The notes beneath the pieces were generated by a model that was not told the origin of the DNA, did no database searches, and worked only from the letters and a program-made list of their open reading frames with translations. Of a DNA stretch of 64,000 bases, positions 26,407 to 33,876 are shown piece by piece. Numbering within the stretch: the stretch's first letter is position 1; each line of letters opens with the position of its first letter. This DNA comes from Neobacillus drentensis (lineage in GTDB: Bacteria > Bacillota > Bacilli > Bacillales > Cytobacillaceae): the NCBI RefSeq assembly GCF_021560175.1, contig NZ_CP091110.1, forward strand, positions 2,780,001 through 2,844,000, given 5' to 3'. Both the position numbers and the translations under genes were made by a program.

Positions 26407-26727
26407 ATGTATCCGGATAAGGTAGTAAGGGAAATGACTGGTGTCAGCAAATCATTATTAGCGGATCTTAGAGACGAGTACAGAAAATATGGTTTAATAA
26501 AGGAATTTGAATATTTAAATGATACTCATATTGCTGATTTAGAAAGAGTCCAGCAGATGAGACAAGATGGGAGATTAGTTAGTCAAGCCATAAGAAGAGT
26601 AGTCAGGGAAAGAGCATTGAAAACTCTACTACAGGAATGTAAGCATGGGTTTGAGGAATTACATGAAATGATTAATAGATTTGAAGTGAAGTTGGAAAGA
26701 TTGGAAAAATTCGCTGATAGAGAGTAG
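26407..26727 (+). CDS. Small HTH protein with C-terminal coiled coil (MerR-like)
   Basis: 106 residues. The first half reads as a helix-turn-helix (VVREMTGVSKSLLADLRDEYRKYGLI, then DTHIADLERVQQMRQDG) in the MerR arrangement but with a poorly conserved wing. The second half (about 60-106) is a charged amphipathic helix suited to dimerisation. No ligand domain is present. It is monocistronic with its own terminator, and its target is unknown. The 52-bp repeat array starts about 100 bases downstream. Confidence 0.65.
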   Translation: MYPDKVVREMTGVSKSLLADLRDEYRKYGLIKEFEYLNDTHIADLERVQQMRQDGRLVSQAIRRVVRERALKTLLQECKHGFEELHEMINRFEVKLERLEKFADRE

Positions 26728-26732
26728 ATAGA

Positions 26733-26763
26733 AAGGGTAATGGTTTAGCCATTACCCTCTTTT
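26733..26763 (+). terminator. Terminator of the small HTH gene
   Basis: AGGGTAATGG and CCATTACCCT pair perfectly around TTTAG, followed by CTTTT. Confidence 0.9.
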
Positions 26764-26829
26764 GATGGAAACTGACTGCATGGTAGAACAGTCCATTACT
26801 TTACGACGATTTTATTGGATACTGTTGGG

Positions 26830-27271
26830 GGAAGATAAAGAGAGTTTATAACCCATGTACGGTCTAAGAAGGAAGAGCTCCGACAGATAAGAAGGGTTCA
26901 TAACCCCTGTAAGGACTAAGAAGGAAGAGCTCCGACGGATAAGAAGGGTTTATAACCCCTGAACAACTCAAGAAAGAAGAGCTCCGACAGATAAGAAGGG
27001 TTCATAACCCATGTACGCAACAGAAAGGAAGAGCTCCGACAGATAAGAAGGGTTCATAACCCCTGAACAACTCAAGAAAGAAGAGCTCCGACAGATAAGA
27101 AGGGTTCATAACCCCTGTACGGTCTAAGAAGGAGGAGCTCTGACAGATAAGAAAGGTTCATAACCCCTGTACGCAACAAGAAGGGGGAGCTCCGACAGAT
27201 AAGAAGGGTTCATAACCCCTGTACGCAACAAGAATGATGAGCTCCGACAGATAAAAAAGGTCTATAACCCC
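26830..27271 (+). repeat. Tandem array of about 8.5 copies, exact 52-bp period
   Basis: The palindrome GAGCTC occurs at 26875, 26927, 26979, 27031, 27083, 27135, 27187 and 27239, always 52 bases apart. Each unit has a conserved part (GAGCTCCGACAGATAAGAAG, then the mini-dyad GGGTTCATAACCC) and a 19-base segment of three recurring types (core GTACGGTCTAAG, GAACAACTCAAG or GTACGCAACAAG). As 52 is not a multiple of three, it is not a coding repeat. It lies between two convergent genes. Function unknown. Confidence 0.95.
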
Positions 27272-27325
27272 AGATTTACAGATTTGTAATTAAGACTTTA
27301 GTCAAAACCATGATAAATAGTCTCT

Positions 27326-28311
27326 CTATTTGCCAACAATCTGCTTGCTGTCAATATCTCTACCCATAATATGGTCGCCCAGCCACGCGGACAAGCAATT
27401 CCTAAATTCTTCTGGAAGAGGCTCTTCTAATAACTGCTTATAAATTTTCAAAGGGTTAGAGGCGTCCATGATGCCGGACCAGCTTTTTAGAATATGAGTC
27501 ATATCTTTGATGACATGAAGTTCCACCTCACCTGACACAGAAGGAATGACTTGTTCACAGGCAGCGAGCGGTACCTGGCAATCCTTTTCACCGGCTATAA
27601 CAAGAACAGGGCAGGTGATTTTACGGAGGTCTGCAAATACATCATATTGGTAAAACTCTCGCAGCCATTTAGCGGGAAATTTCTTTCCGAATACCCTCAT
27701 GGTCTCCGCAGTGCTGTTCAATACTTTTCTATCAAATTTAGCATTTGTCTTTTTTGCTTTTTCTGTTGCATGTAATGTTCGAATCATCCATCCCTTAAAT
27801 CCGCCAAGTTGATTTAAGGCATCATACGCCTGTTGGCGCTGCCAGTTTATGATTTCCTGCATAGGCATCGCCCCACCACATAAAAGGATCACTCCGGCAG
27901 AAGGCTCCTGGGCGTAAACCGCTGGTGAAAGCTGTGCCCCTTCACTGTGGCCAAGGATAATGGTTTGGTTTTCATTTACTTTTGGATGCTGTTTAAGATA
28001 GCGAAGGGCAGCGGTTGCATCGTTTGCCAAGTCCCGGAATCCACGTGTATAGGCGTCACCCTCACTCTGGTGGGTGCCGCGTTTATCATAGCGGAGTGTA
28101 ACAAAACCGAGGCCTGTTAGGAAATCAGCCAAATCTTTATAGATCCCCATTTTGAATTTTGGGACGTTCCCATCACGGTCACTCCACCACTTCCGGGGAT
28201 AATCAGGACAGCAGGATAAACTTCCTCTGTTCCAATCGGTATGGTAAGTGTACCTGAAAGTTTTACTTCACTGTGAATTACAGCATTCTCTTCTTTGATT
28301 TTATAACTCAT
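27326..28311 (-). pseudogene. Alpha/beta hydrolase (dienelactone-type), frameshifted
   Basis: Two overlapping minus-strand frames together encode one hydrolase. The 5' part (ATG at 28309-28311, AAAGGAG 9 bases upstream) reads through TIPIGTEEVYPAVLIIPGSG. Near 28180 one base is missing: the other frame reads D-R-D-G-N-V-P-K-F-K and continues MGIYKDLADFLTGLGF. The 3' part has LRYDKRGTHQSEGD, the elbow ILGHSEGAQLSP, the acid VIAGEKDCQVPL and His in DMTHILKSW. So catalytic residues are complete but split from the N-terminus. Either a real pseudogene or a sequencing error in the GGTCACTCC stretch. Confidence 0.8.
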
Positions 28312-28480
28312 GAAATCTGCTCCTTTTCTACGCATCCGGAATCTTAAATGTTGTAATCGTCCGTATTTAGCCTTTACCCGGTGTATTATAAATGTATTTC
28401 TGAAACAAAACTACAAGTCCTTTCAAATCAGATGCAGGATTAAATTTGCCTTTTTGTTCTTATCATCACTTAGTGCTTAA

Positions 28481-28510
28481 TTTATTATCATTATTAATAA
28501 TGATAATAAA
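28481..28510. promoter_or_regulatory. Perfect 30-base AT palindrome
   Basis: TTTATTATCATTATT (28481-28495) is followed immediately by its exact reverse complement (28496-28510) with no loop. It lies 170 bases upstream of the frameshifted hydrolase on its promoter side. It contains only one G and one C per arm. It could be a protein-binding dyad or a cruciform-prone site; its arms face the opposite way to a classical Fur box. Confidence 0.6.
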
Positions 28511-28649
28511 ATATTTGTGGATAAATGTAAACTGGTTTTTAAAAAATTTACGATTCTAGAACGTAACTTATTTCAATGAGGTGTTGAATGCTTATTATTT
28601 TATAGTTTCAACAAAAAGACCGAATAGTTTCTTAGTCAAATTATCTTGT

Positions 28650-28885
28650 ATTGGAATTTAATTCCGGCTTTAGCTTTAGCATGTTAGGCACAATTCCGAT
28701 TAATTTTGACCGTTCCGGCTTCTGGTTTAGCGTGATAGGCACAATTCCAATTAATTTTGACCATTCACGTTTCAGCTTTACCATATTGGGAACAATACCT
28801 GTTTATTTTGACCGTTCCGGCTTCTGGTTTACCGTGTTGGGAACAAATCCTGTTTATTTAAACCGTTCCGGCATCCGCTTTTCCA
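28650..28885 (+). repeat. Degenerate tandem array, about 4.5 copies, 51-bp period
   Basis: Equivalent points (GGCACAATTCC / GGAACAATACC) fall at 28687, 28738, 28789 and 28840, each 51 bases apart. Units share TTTTGACCGTTCCGGCTTCT. Since 51 is a multiple of three, a frame stays open across it (TTG at 28651), but that frame has no ribosome site and runs through the terminator of the neighbouring MFS gene, so I treat the region as non-coding. Confidence 0.75.
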
Positions 28886-28900
28886 TGAATTCAGTTATCC

Positions 28901-28926
28901 AAAAGGGGACACAATTCGGTGTCCCT
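28901..28926 (-). terminator. Terminator of the MFS gene at 28931
   Basis: On the minus strand GGGACACC pairs with GTGTCCCC-type sequence (GGGACAC/GTGTCCC core) around GAATT, then CTTTT, five bases past the stop. Confidence 0.75.
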
Positions 28927-28930
28927 GTTG

Positions 28931-30280
28931 CTATTGCCTCTGCTTCTGTAACTGTGGCATCCGTAGTGTTAACAGCATAATCAAAATTCCAATGATCACA
29001 CAGATGACCGCCATTACATGAAAATGGCTTGTTGAAAAATCCTTCCCAAACAGAATACCCAATAAACTAGAAGAAAAAATCGTTCCTATGTATCGTGACG
29101 TCATAAAAAGCCCCGAAGCCGCACCGGTTTCGGCAGGAGGAACAAAGGAGTAAAGGGCCGTCTGCAAACCAAGATTGTTGAAGCCGTTGCTTAAGCCAAG
29201 GACCGATAATGAAAAGAAGATCCATGCCGCCGTCGATGAACCGTGAATAGTAAGAAGAAGCAAGGAACCTGCAATCATGCAGGATGTCCCTGTGATTAAA
29301 GCAGGTTTTGAACCACGTTTGTCAATCCATCGGCCAGCAAGTGGCGACACGATAATTCCGAAACCGGCAATGGAAAGCATAATAAGACCCGTCGTCTTGG
29401 AATCGAAATGGCGAACATTTTGCAGATAGAGCGGCACCCCAAAGAAGATCGAGTAGAAAATCACATTGACCAGGATAAACTGCACATACACAAAACTCAT
29501 ATTCCGGTTTTCTTTAAGAGCTACTACATTGATAAATGGGTGCGATTGTTTGCTTTCGTATTTATAAAAAACGAAGATAAAAATCAGGCTTACCAAAAGT
29601 TCACCCCAGTTAACTCCAATTTCCCATGACAGCAAAAACAAGAGCAAACTTAAAATGGACAAGGCAAACAGAAGGATTCCGACATAATCAATGGTGACTT
29701 TCCGGCTTTGATCTCTTTTATCTTTTGGAAGAATAAAAAGCCCCAGAAAAAAGGCTGCCAAAATAAATGGAAAGTTAACCAAAAAGATTGCTTGCCAATC
29801 CCAGTAGTGGGTGAGAAACCCACCGATAGAGGGACCCAATGCAGCCGACACGGATGAAAAAATCGAAAGGACCCCCAGTGCCTGTGCTTGGTTTTCCGTG
29901 ATGGATTTGCGGATAATTCCCATTCCTGCCGGGAAAAGAGCTGAACTTCCGATGGCCTGGATAATCCTGATTCCAATCAGCCAGCCAAAACTCGGGGAAA
30001 AAGGAGCCGCACAGGATGCGGCGGCAATCATAATCAGACCGAGTAAATACATTTTCTTAAGGCCGAACGCATCGCCGAGCTTCCCCATTACCGGCTGACC
30101 GATACCACTGGCAAGATAATAAGTGGAGATCAGCCAAGATGCATCCGTAAACGAAAGAGAAAATTGATTTTGGATGCGGGAAAGCGCAACGGCAATCATC
30201 GACGAATTCAATGGATTCAACAATATTCCCAAAGCAACAGCAGTAATAAAAAGAAAGCGATTTTTGTTAGGGTGAGACAT
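28931..30280 (-). CDS. MFS transporter (DHA family)
   Basis: 449 residues with 12-14 membrane segments. Motifs: STYYLASGIGQPVMGKLGDAFGLKK (motif A), IQAIGSSALFPAGMGIIR and LGPSIGGFLTHYWDWQAIFLVNFP (motif C region with the W-x-W-Q-x-I-F-L-V-N turn seen in DHA2 pumps). A drug/proton exporter is likely, substrate unknown. GGAGGAGAAACT precedes ATG. No regulator is adjacent. The terminator at 28901 abuts its end, overlapping the edge of the 51-bp repeat. Confidence 0.88.
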   Translation of the reverse strand: MSHPNKNRFLFITAVALGILLNPLNSSMIAVALSRIQNQFSLSFTDASWLISTYYLASGIGQPVMGKLGDAFGLKKMYLLGLIMIAAASCAAPFSPSFGWLIGIRIIQAIGSSALFPAGMGIIRKSITENQAQALGVLSIFSSVSAALGPSIGGFLTHYWDWQAIFLVNFPFILAAFFLGLFILPKDKRDQSRKVTIDYVGILLFALSILSLLLFLLSWEIGVNWGELLVSLIFIFVFYKYESKQSHPFINVVALKENRNMSFVYVQFILVNVIFYSIFFGVPLYLQNVRHFDSKTTGLIMLSIAGFGIIVSPLAGRWIDKRGSKPALITGTSCMIAGSLLLLTIHGSSTAAWIFFSLSVLGLSNGFNNLGLQTALYSFVPPAETGAASGLFMTSRYIGTIFSSSLLGILFGKDFSTSHFHVMAVICVIIGILIMLLTLRMPQLQKQRQ

Positions 30281-30360
30281 AGTTTCTCCTCCAGTGTATT
30301 TCTTCCTTGCAATTTTCCCTACTCATTGGTTTGAGTTGTACATTTGTATCTAAATAAGTA

Positions 30361-30386
30361 TAAAAAGAGACGGACTTCCCCGTCTA
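30361..30386 (-). terminator. Terminator of the 35-residue membrane peptide gene
   Basis: On the minus strand AGACGG pairs with CCGTCT around GGAAGT and leads to CTTTTT. Confidence 0.7.
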
Positions 30387-30433
30387 ACTATTATGTTTGT
30401 TTTGGGTGTCTGATTCATAGAAAATGCTTTAGA

Positions 30434-30541
30434 TTACATCATATTTGGGATAAATACGTTTGTAAAGAAATAATAACCAAGTGCACCGACTACTACACCA
30501 ACAAGAAATAAAAGTATGGCGAAATTATTTTTCTTCACCAT
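30434..30541 (-). CDS. Small single-pass membrane peptide (35 aa)
   Basis: A short frame encodes MVKKNNFAILLFLVGVVVGA followed by LGYYFFTNVFIPNMM. A basic N-terminus precedes one membrane helix (about 8-30). AAAGGAGA lies just upstream; the spacing is short for the ATG (30541) and ideal for the GTG next to it (30538), so the product may begin at VKKNN. A terminator follows 50 bases after the stop. Too short for family assignment; a membrane-regulatory peptide is possible. Confidence 0.6.
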   Translation of the reverse strand: MVKKNNFAILLFLVGVVVGALGYYFFTNVFIPNMM

Positions 30542-30716
30542 CGCTCTCCTTTTTCCTGAATACTAAAATAAGAGGCTTGGACAAGGTTAGAAAGAGAAAT
30601 TTTATACGAACATAGTAGGTAAGTACAACAAACAGATGCATGCAGCAAGACTTAAATGATAAGATAAGGTAAAATTTACTTACTATTAGATTGAATTGAT
30701 GGAGGGGGTATTGAAG

Positions 30717-31562
30717 TTGCATAAAAATAAAGAATTACACTCGTTTCTATTGGCTAAGGCAAGAGATCTAACAGAGGAATGGTATAATTCTCTAGATAAA
30801 AAAGACTCTTCAGGAGTATATGCCTCGGATGACCCTAAAGTAATCAATACTTTAAAAAAACAAAACTTTGATTTCCATTTACATCTTTGTGAGGTTTTTA
30901 TTAAAGAAGAAACAGAGTTCCTAGAAGAATTTCAAAAATGGATCCTTTCGATTGCGCAAGATCCGCAGCATTTAAAGACCCCCATCCATTTTATGTTAAG
31001 AGAATTTTTCAGGGTGCGGGAACAGTACCTCGATTATATTAAAGATTTTGTCGTTTTACATATGGATGAGTATTCCAATGAAGTGATCGATAGCTGGAAT
31101 CGAGTGATTTTAAAAGCATTTGATAAAGTTATGTTAGGATTTGTTGAAGAGCATCAATACTATCTACAAAGAAAACTATCTGCGCAAGGGGAACTTATAC
31201 AGGAGTTGAGTTCACCAGTTATTTCTCTCGATAACGAGGTAGCGTTACTTCCTTTGGTAGGTGAAATAGATACTAGACGGGCAAGGGTAATGCTTGAAAA
31301 AACATTGAGCCAGTGTGCCCATCTGGGAGTGGATTTTCTTGTTATTGATTTATCAGGCGTCCCCATGATTGATACAATGGTAGCACAACAGATTTTTCAA
31401 CTGATAAAAGGATTGGAATTAATGGGGGTAACATCTACTCTTTCAGGAGTTAGACCTGAGATCGCACAAACAGCAGTACGGCTAGGACTCGAATTTAATG
31501 GTGTTTCTACCTATTCCACTTTACGCCAAGCACTGAATTCGATGGGAATCGTCAAAAGATAG
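30717..31562 (+). CDS. RsbR-family STAS protein (stressosome component)
   Basis: About 281 residues. The N-terminal non-heme-globin-like half (about 1-160, all helical) precedes a STAS domain (about 165-270) with the motif GVDFLVIDLSGVPMIDTMVAQQIFQLI. The phosphorylatable position in stressosome proteins aligns with the Thr/Ser near D-T-M-V. Overall it resembles RsbRD (YqhA)-type paralogues of B. subtilis, which build the stressosome feeding sigma-B. The start: TTG30717 has GGAGGGGG at 8 bases, while ATG30699 has no ribosome site. It is an orphan, not next to rsbS/rsbT. Confidence 0.82.
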   Translation: MHKNKELHSFLLAKARDLTEEWYNSLDKKDSSGVYASDDPKVINTLKKQNFDFHLHLCEVFIKEETEFLEEFQKWILSIAQDPQHLKTPIHFMLREFFRVREQYLDYIKDFVVLHMDEYSNEVIDSWNRVILKAFDKVMLGFVEEHQYYLQRKLSAQGELIQELSSPVISLDNEVALLPLVGEIDTRRARVMLEKTLSQCAHLGVDFLVIDLSGVPMIDTMVAQQIFQLIKGLELMGVTSTLSGVRPEIAQTAVRLGLEFNGVSTYSTLRQALNSMGIVKR

Positions 31563-31580
31563 ATTTTTTTGTTTGTCGAT

Positions 31581-31607
31581 TAGCTACCACAAAACGGTAG
31601 CTTTTTT
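31581..31607 (+). terminator. Terminator of the rsbR-like gene
   Basis: AGCTACC pairs with GGTAGCT around ACAAAAC, followed by TTTTTTA. Confidence 0.85.
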
Positions 31608-31741
31608 ATTTAAATTGGCTATGTTAAAGAACAATGTTGATTTCTTATTGAACTTACGGAGCAGGTTAGCTGAAGAAGGAATTGCATTTGAAAGAAAAGA
31701 AGGCATAAATATGAAGCGTTGAATAACGCTTCGGATGTAAA

Positions 31742-32233
31742 CTATTGTGTGTTTTCTGTTTGTTTCTTTGATAATTTCCTAATTAACCCCATAAGATACC
31801 TGACCATAATAAAGGTTGTGGCAATTGAAAAAAAACTATGTATTGATGTCCATGATTTTTTATAGCTAATTAACTTTGTGTTTTTTTCAATCCAATCCTC
31901 TGCTAATGCAGATGGGGCACTAAATAATAACGCCTTAATAATAATACCTAAGTTACTTGATTTTCTGGTCAATTGATTAAAGTAAATACAGCTTACAGGG
32001 AAAAGTAAGTAACTAAATAAAACACTAATGTCAAAAGTTTTAAATAAATTAACTGGATATTTAAGGTAGCCTTTTTTTACTAGAAGATTATCCAATATTG
32101 AAGCAATGTAGCTTTTTAATAAAAAAATGATCAACCAATCTTTTAATGGTGGCTTTCTAACTAAATTTATAAATGTGGCGATTCCAAAAACAAATAATAT
32201 CCTTAAAACCTTTTTTTCAAATCGGTTAGCCAT
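31742..32233 (-). CDS. CBO0543-like multi-TM membrane protein
   Basis: 163 residues with about five membrane segments. Shared features with the proteins at 2330 and 56215 are a polar-aromatic first half (FLLKSYIASILDNLLV, YLKYPVNLF) and an acidic residue before the last helices (SALAEDWIEKNTKLI). The family is unassigned. A basic tail (RKLSKKQTENTQ) ends it. A hairpin GAAGCGTT-GAAT-AACGCTTC at 31713-31732 lies just downstream but lacks a good T-run. Promoter is probably in the 950-base gap upstream. Confidence 0.65.
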   Translation of the reverse strand: MANRFEKKVLRILFVFGIATFINLVRKPPLKDWLIIFLLKSYIASILDNLLVKKGYLKYPVNLFKTFDISVLFSYLLFPVSCIYFNQLTRKSSNLGIIIKALLFSAPSALAEDWIEKNTKLISYKKSWTSIHSFFSIATTFIMVRYLMGLIRKLSKKQTENTQ

Positions 32234-32506
32234 ATTTTGTTCTCCTGTTTCAGTTTATAGTAGTTTAATCCAAATTCATAAATTTATTATTACGTCATCT
32301 TTCGATGATATTGTGAATCAATGTACTTAGGCTAAATGGCAGTTTAGTTGAAGAAAAAAATTTTAACTTGTTCCACAATCGGGCCAGATTGTGGAGTAAC
32401 TCTTTTATTACGTAGTAGACCTATACAGCGCAGCAAGGATATCTCATTTTTAGAGAACATTGTGAAGGAATGAACTTGAACTATTGAAGTTAGTTGAATA
32501 ATCATT

Positions 32507-32556
32507 AAAAAAAGGACGGTACTCATTTACATTAATTTTGGTACTGTCCTTTTTCA
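32507..32556. terminator. Hairpin with flanking A/T runs in the 32.2-33.2 kb gap
   Basis: AAAAGGACGGTAC pairs with GTACTGTCCTTTT (one wobble) across an 18-base loop. No intact gene lies upstream on the plus strand, so it may serve the decayed TetR gene on the minus strand. Confidence 0.65.
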
Positions 32557-32589
32557 TGTCGCTGGCAGCTTTATTGTTGAAAGGGCAAA

Positions 32590-32979
32590 ATAGGAGAAAA
32601 TTTACCCGCTATTAGTGATTGCACAGGGACTACCACATCTTTTGCTGGGATGTTTTTTCTATACTGATACCAGTGTGTTAGGACCCTAACATGCCTGTAA
32701 TATAAAATTCAAAATGAATTCAAACTCTTGACTATCAGGAGAAAACGTCAGATTTTCTCGCACTATAGGCTTTAATGTGTCTTTGGTTTTTTGTAGAAAC
32801 ATGGGGTTCCCGCTAGAACTTAATAAGACGGACACATATTCTCTCTCCTTTCACTTCATAAAAGATGCGATTGCATCGAGAAATTCTTCGAAAGTATAAC
32901 TTTACACATTCTCTACAATTTCTTTTTTACAATATTGAAGTACATCATTCTCCAATTGCTCGAGTACGTCATAAACATC
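32590..32979 (-). pseudogene. TetR-family regulator remnant (C-terminal part, no HTH)
   Basis: On the minus strand a single frame from 32979 down to 32686 reads DVYDVLEQLENDVLQYCKKE, then stop, SYTFEEFLDAIASFMK, stop, KEREYVSVLLSSSGNPMFLQ and so on. The pattern (E-F-L-x-A-x-x-x-F-x-K ... Y-x-x-L-L-S-x-x-G-N-P-x-F) is that of TetR C-terminal ligand domains. After about 32690 similarity continues in another frame (YITGMLG, then HTGISIEKTSQQKMW). The DNA-binding N-terminus is missing. Two in-frame stops and a frameshift mean no product. Found by reading the strand without requiring a start codon. Confidence 0.5.
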
Positions 32980-33031
32980 TATAATTCAATAAAAAACAAA
33001 ACACAAAATCAAAATTTAGAGGGTTAACAAT

Positions 33032-33070
33032 AAACAAGCCGTTTCCTTTTGGGAAACGGCTTGTTTTGGC
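33032..33070. terminator. Strong perfect hairpin terminator
   Basis: AAACAAGCCGTTTCC is repeated inverted after a 5-base loop (33032-33066), followed by TTTT. The nearest intact upstream gene is remote, so it is probably a leftover of the decayed locus or insulates 33195. Confidence 0.8.
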
Positions 33071-33194
33071 ACAACTTGGTGAAAAAACGCACTTAAAGTA
33101 ACTGAGGCAGGATGGTTGAAGAAAGAAGGTAAAAATATATTGGAAACCGAATAGGATAATTAGGAAATCATACCAAAAAGTTAGGGGTTAGCCT

Positions 33195-33383
33195 ATGCCT
33201 ATCGTTCTGTTCTTTTTATGGTTTGTACTACCTATGTTAGGAGTTCTGTGGTTTTTAAATCTCGTTTCCTTGTTAAAGAAAATAAAAGAAGAAAGAAATA
33301 CTAGGAACCAGACAATATTTGGTGCGGTTCTGACCTTCTTTTTTGTTTTTACATTTATGTATGTCTTTGCTGACTTACATTAA
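33195..33383 (+). CDS. Small two-helix membrane protein (62 aa)
   Basis: The product has hydrophobic segments at about 3-25 and 40-58 separated by a charged loop (KKIKEERNTRNQ). TTAGGGGTT lies 9-13 bases upstream of ATG. The family is not recognised. It shares direction with the next small membrane gene (142 bases on), so they may be cotranscribed. Confidence 0.55.
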   Translation: MPIVLFFLWFVLPMLGVLWFLNLVSLLKKIKEERNTRNQTIFGAVLTFFFVFTFMYVFADLH

Positions 33384-33525
33384 TAATTATGTCTTGTAAA
33401 GCTAACGGGGTATGTTATGACAACAAGTGAGACACTAATTTCTTTTGAGGTAACGTACAGTTGAGTTGAGCAAGGATTGGGCTTTCTGGTAATTATTTTT
33501 TTACTTCGGAAGGGAACGGATTCAA

Positions 33526-33822
33526 TTGAGAGTAATCTTGGAATTTATTCGTATTATAGCAATACTTCTTATTCTTGGTGGTTTAATGGGCGATATCGTA
33601 AAGTTAAAATATGCAAGTTTTGGAGTAAATGTAGATAATACCAATGGCGCTTTGTTAGTTGGATTTTCAATCCTGATTTTACTTTTTGTATTGTATAGAA
33701 ATAAACTCCAATTTTCAGGATTTTACAAATCAGCAGGGAGGGAAAAGCTCCCGAAAAAAGTGGGTATTTCTCTGGTTTTTTGTTCATTCATCATGCTAAT
33801 TTTAGCACCCATCTTCCACTAA
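33526..33822 (+). CDS. Small membrane protein (98 aa)
   Basis: Three hydrophobic segments (about 3-20, 42-58, 78-95) with a basic inner loop (KSAGREKLPKK). The start is TTG with AAGGGAACGG about 8 bases upstream, which is acceptable but not strong. I do not recognise a family. A bidirectional terminator follows 25 bases after the stop. Confidence 0.55.
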   Translation: MRVILEFIRIIAILLILGGLMGDIVKLKYASFGVNVDNTNGALLVGFSILILLFVLYRNKLQFSGFYKSAGREKLPKKVGISLVFCSFIMLILAPIFH

Positions 33823-33846
33823 CGGGGGGCAACGGGTGCTTTACTG

Positions 33847-33876
33847 AAATAAGGGCTTCAAATGAAGCCCTTATTT
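33847..33876. terminator. Bidirectional terminator shared with the mocR gene
   Basis: AAATAAGGGCTTCA is followed by AA and its exact complement. The right arm contains the stop codon of the convergent regulator, so the two transcripts end on the same hairpin. Confidence 0.88.

Noticed and set aside
26830..27271. CRISPR array
   Set aside because: The variable segments are only 19 bases, recur several times, and no cas gene is near; unit length is constant at 52.
28481..28510. Fur box
   Set aside because: The half-sites (ATTATCATT then AATGATAAT) are in the reverse order of the TGATAAT-N-ATTATCA consensus.
28651..28980. 109-residue protein on the plus strand
   Set aside because: TTG start without ribosome site, made of 51-bp repeats and overlapping the terminator and end of the MFS gene.
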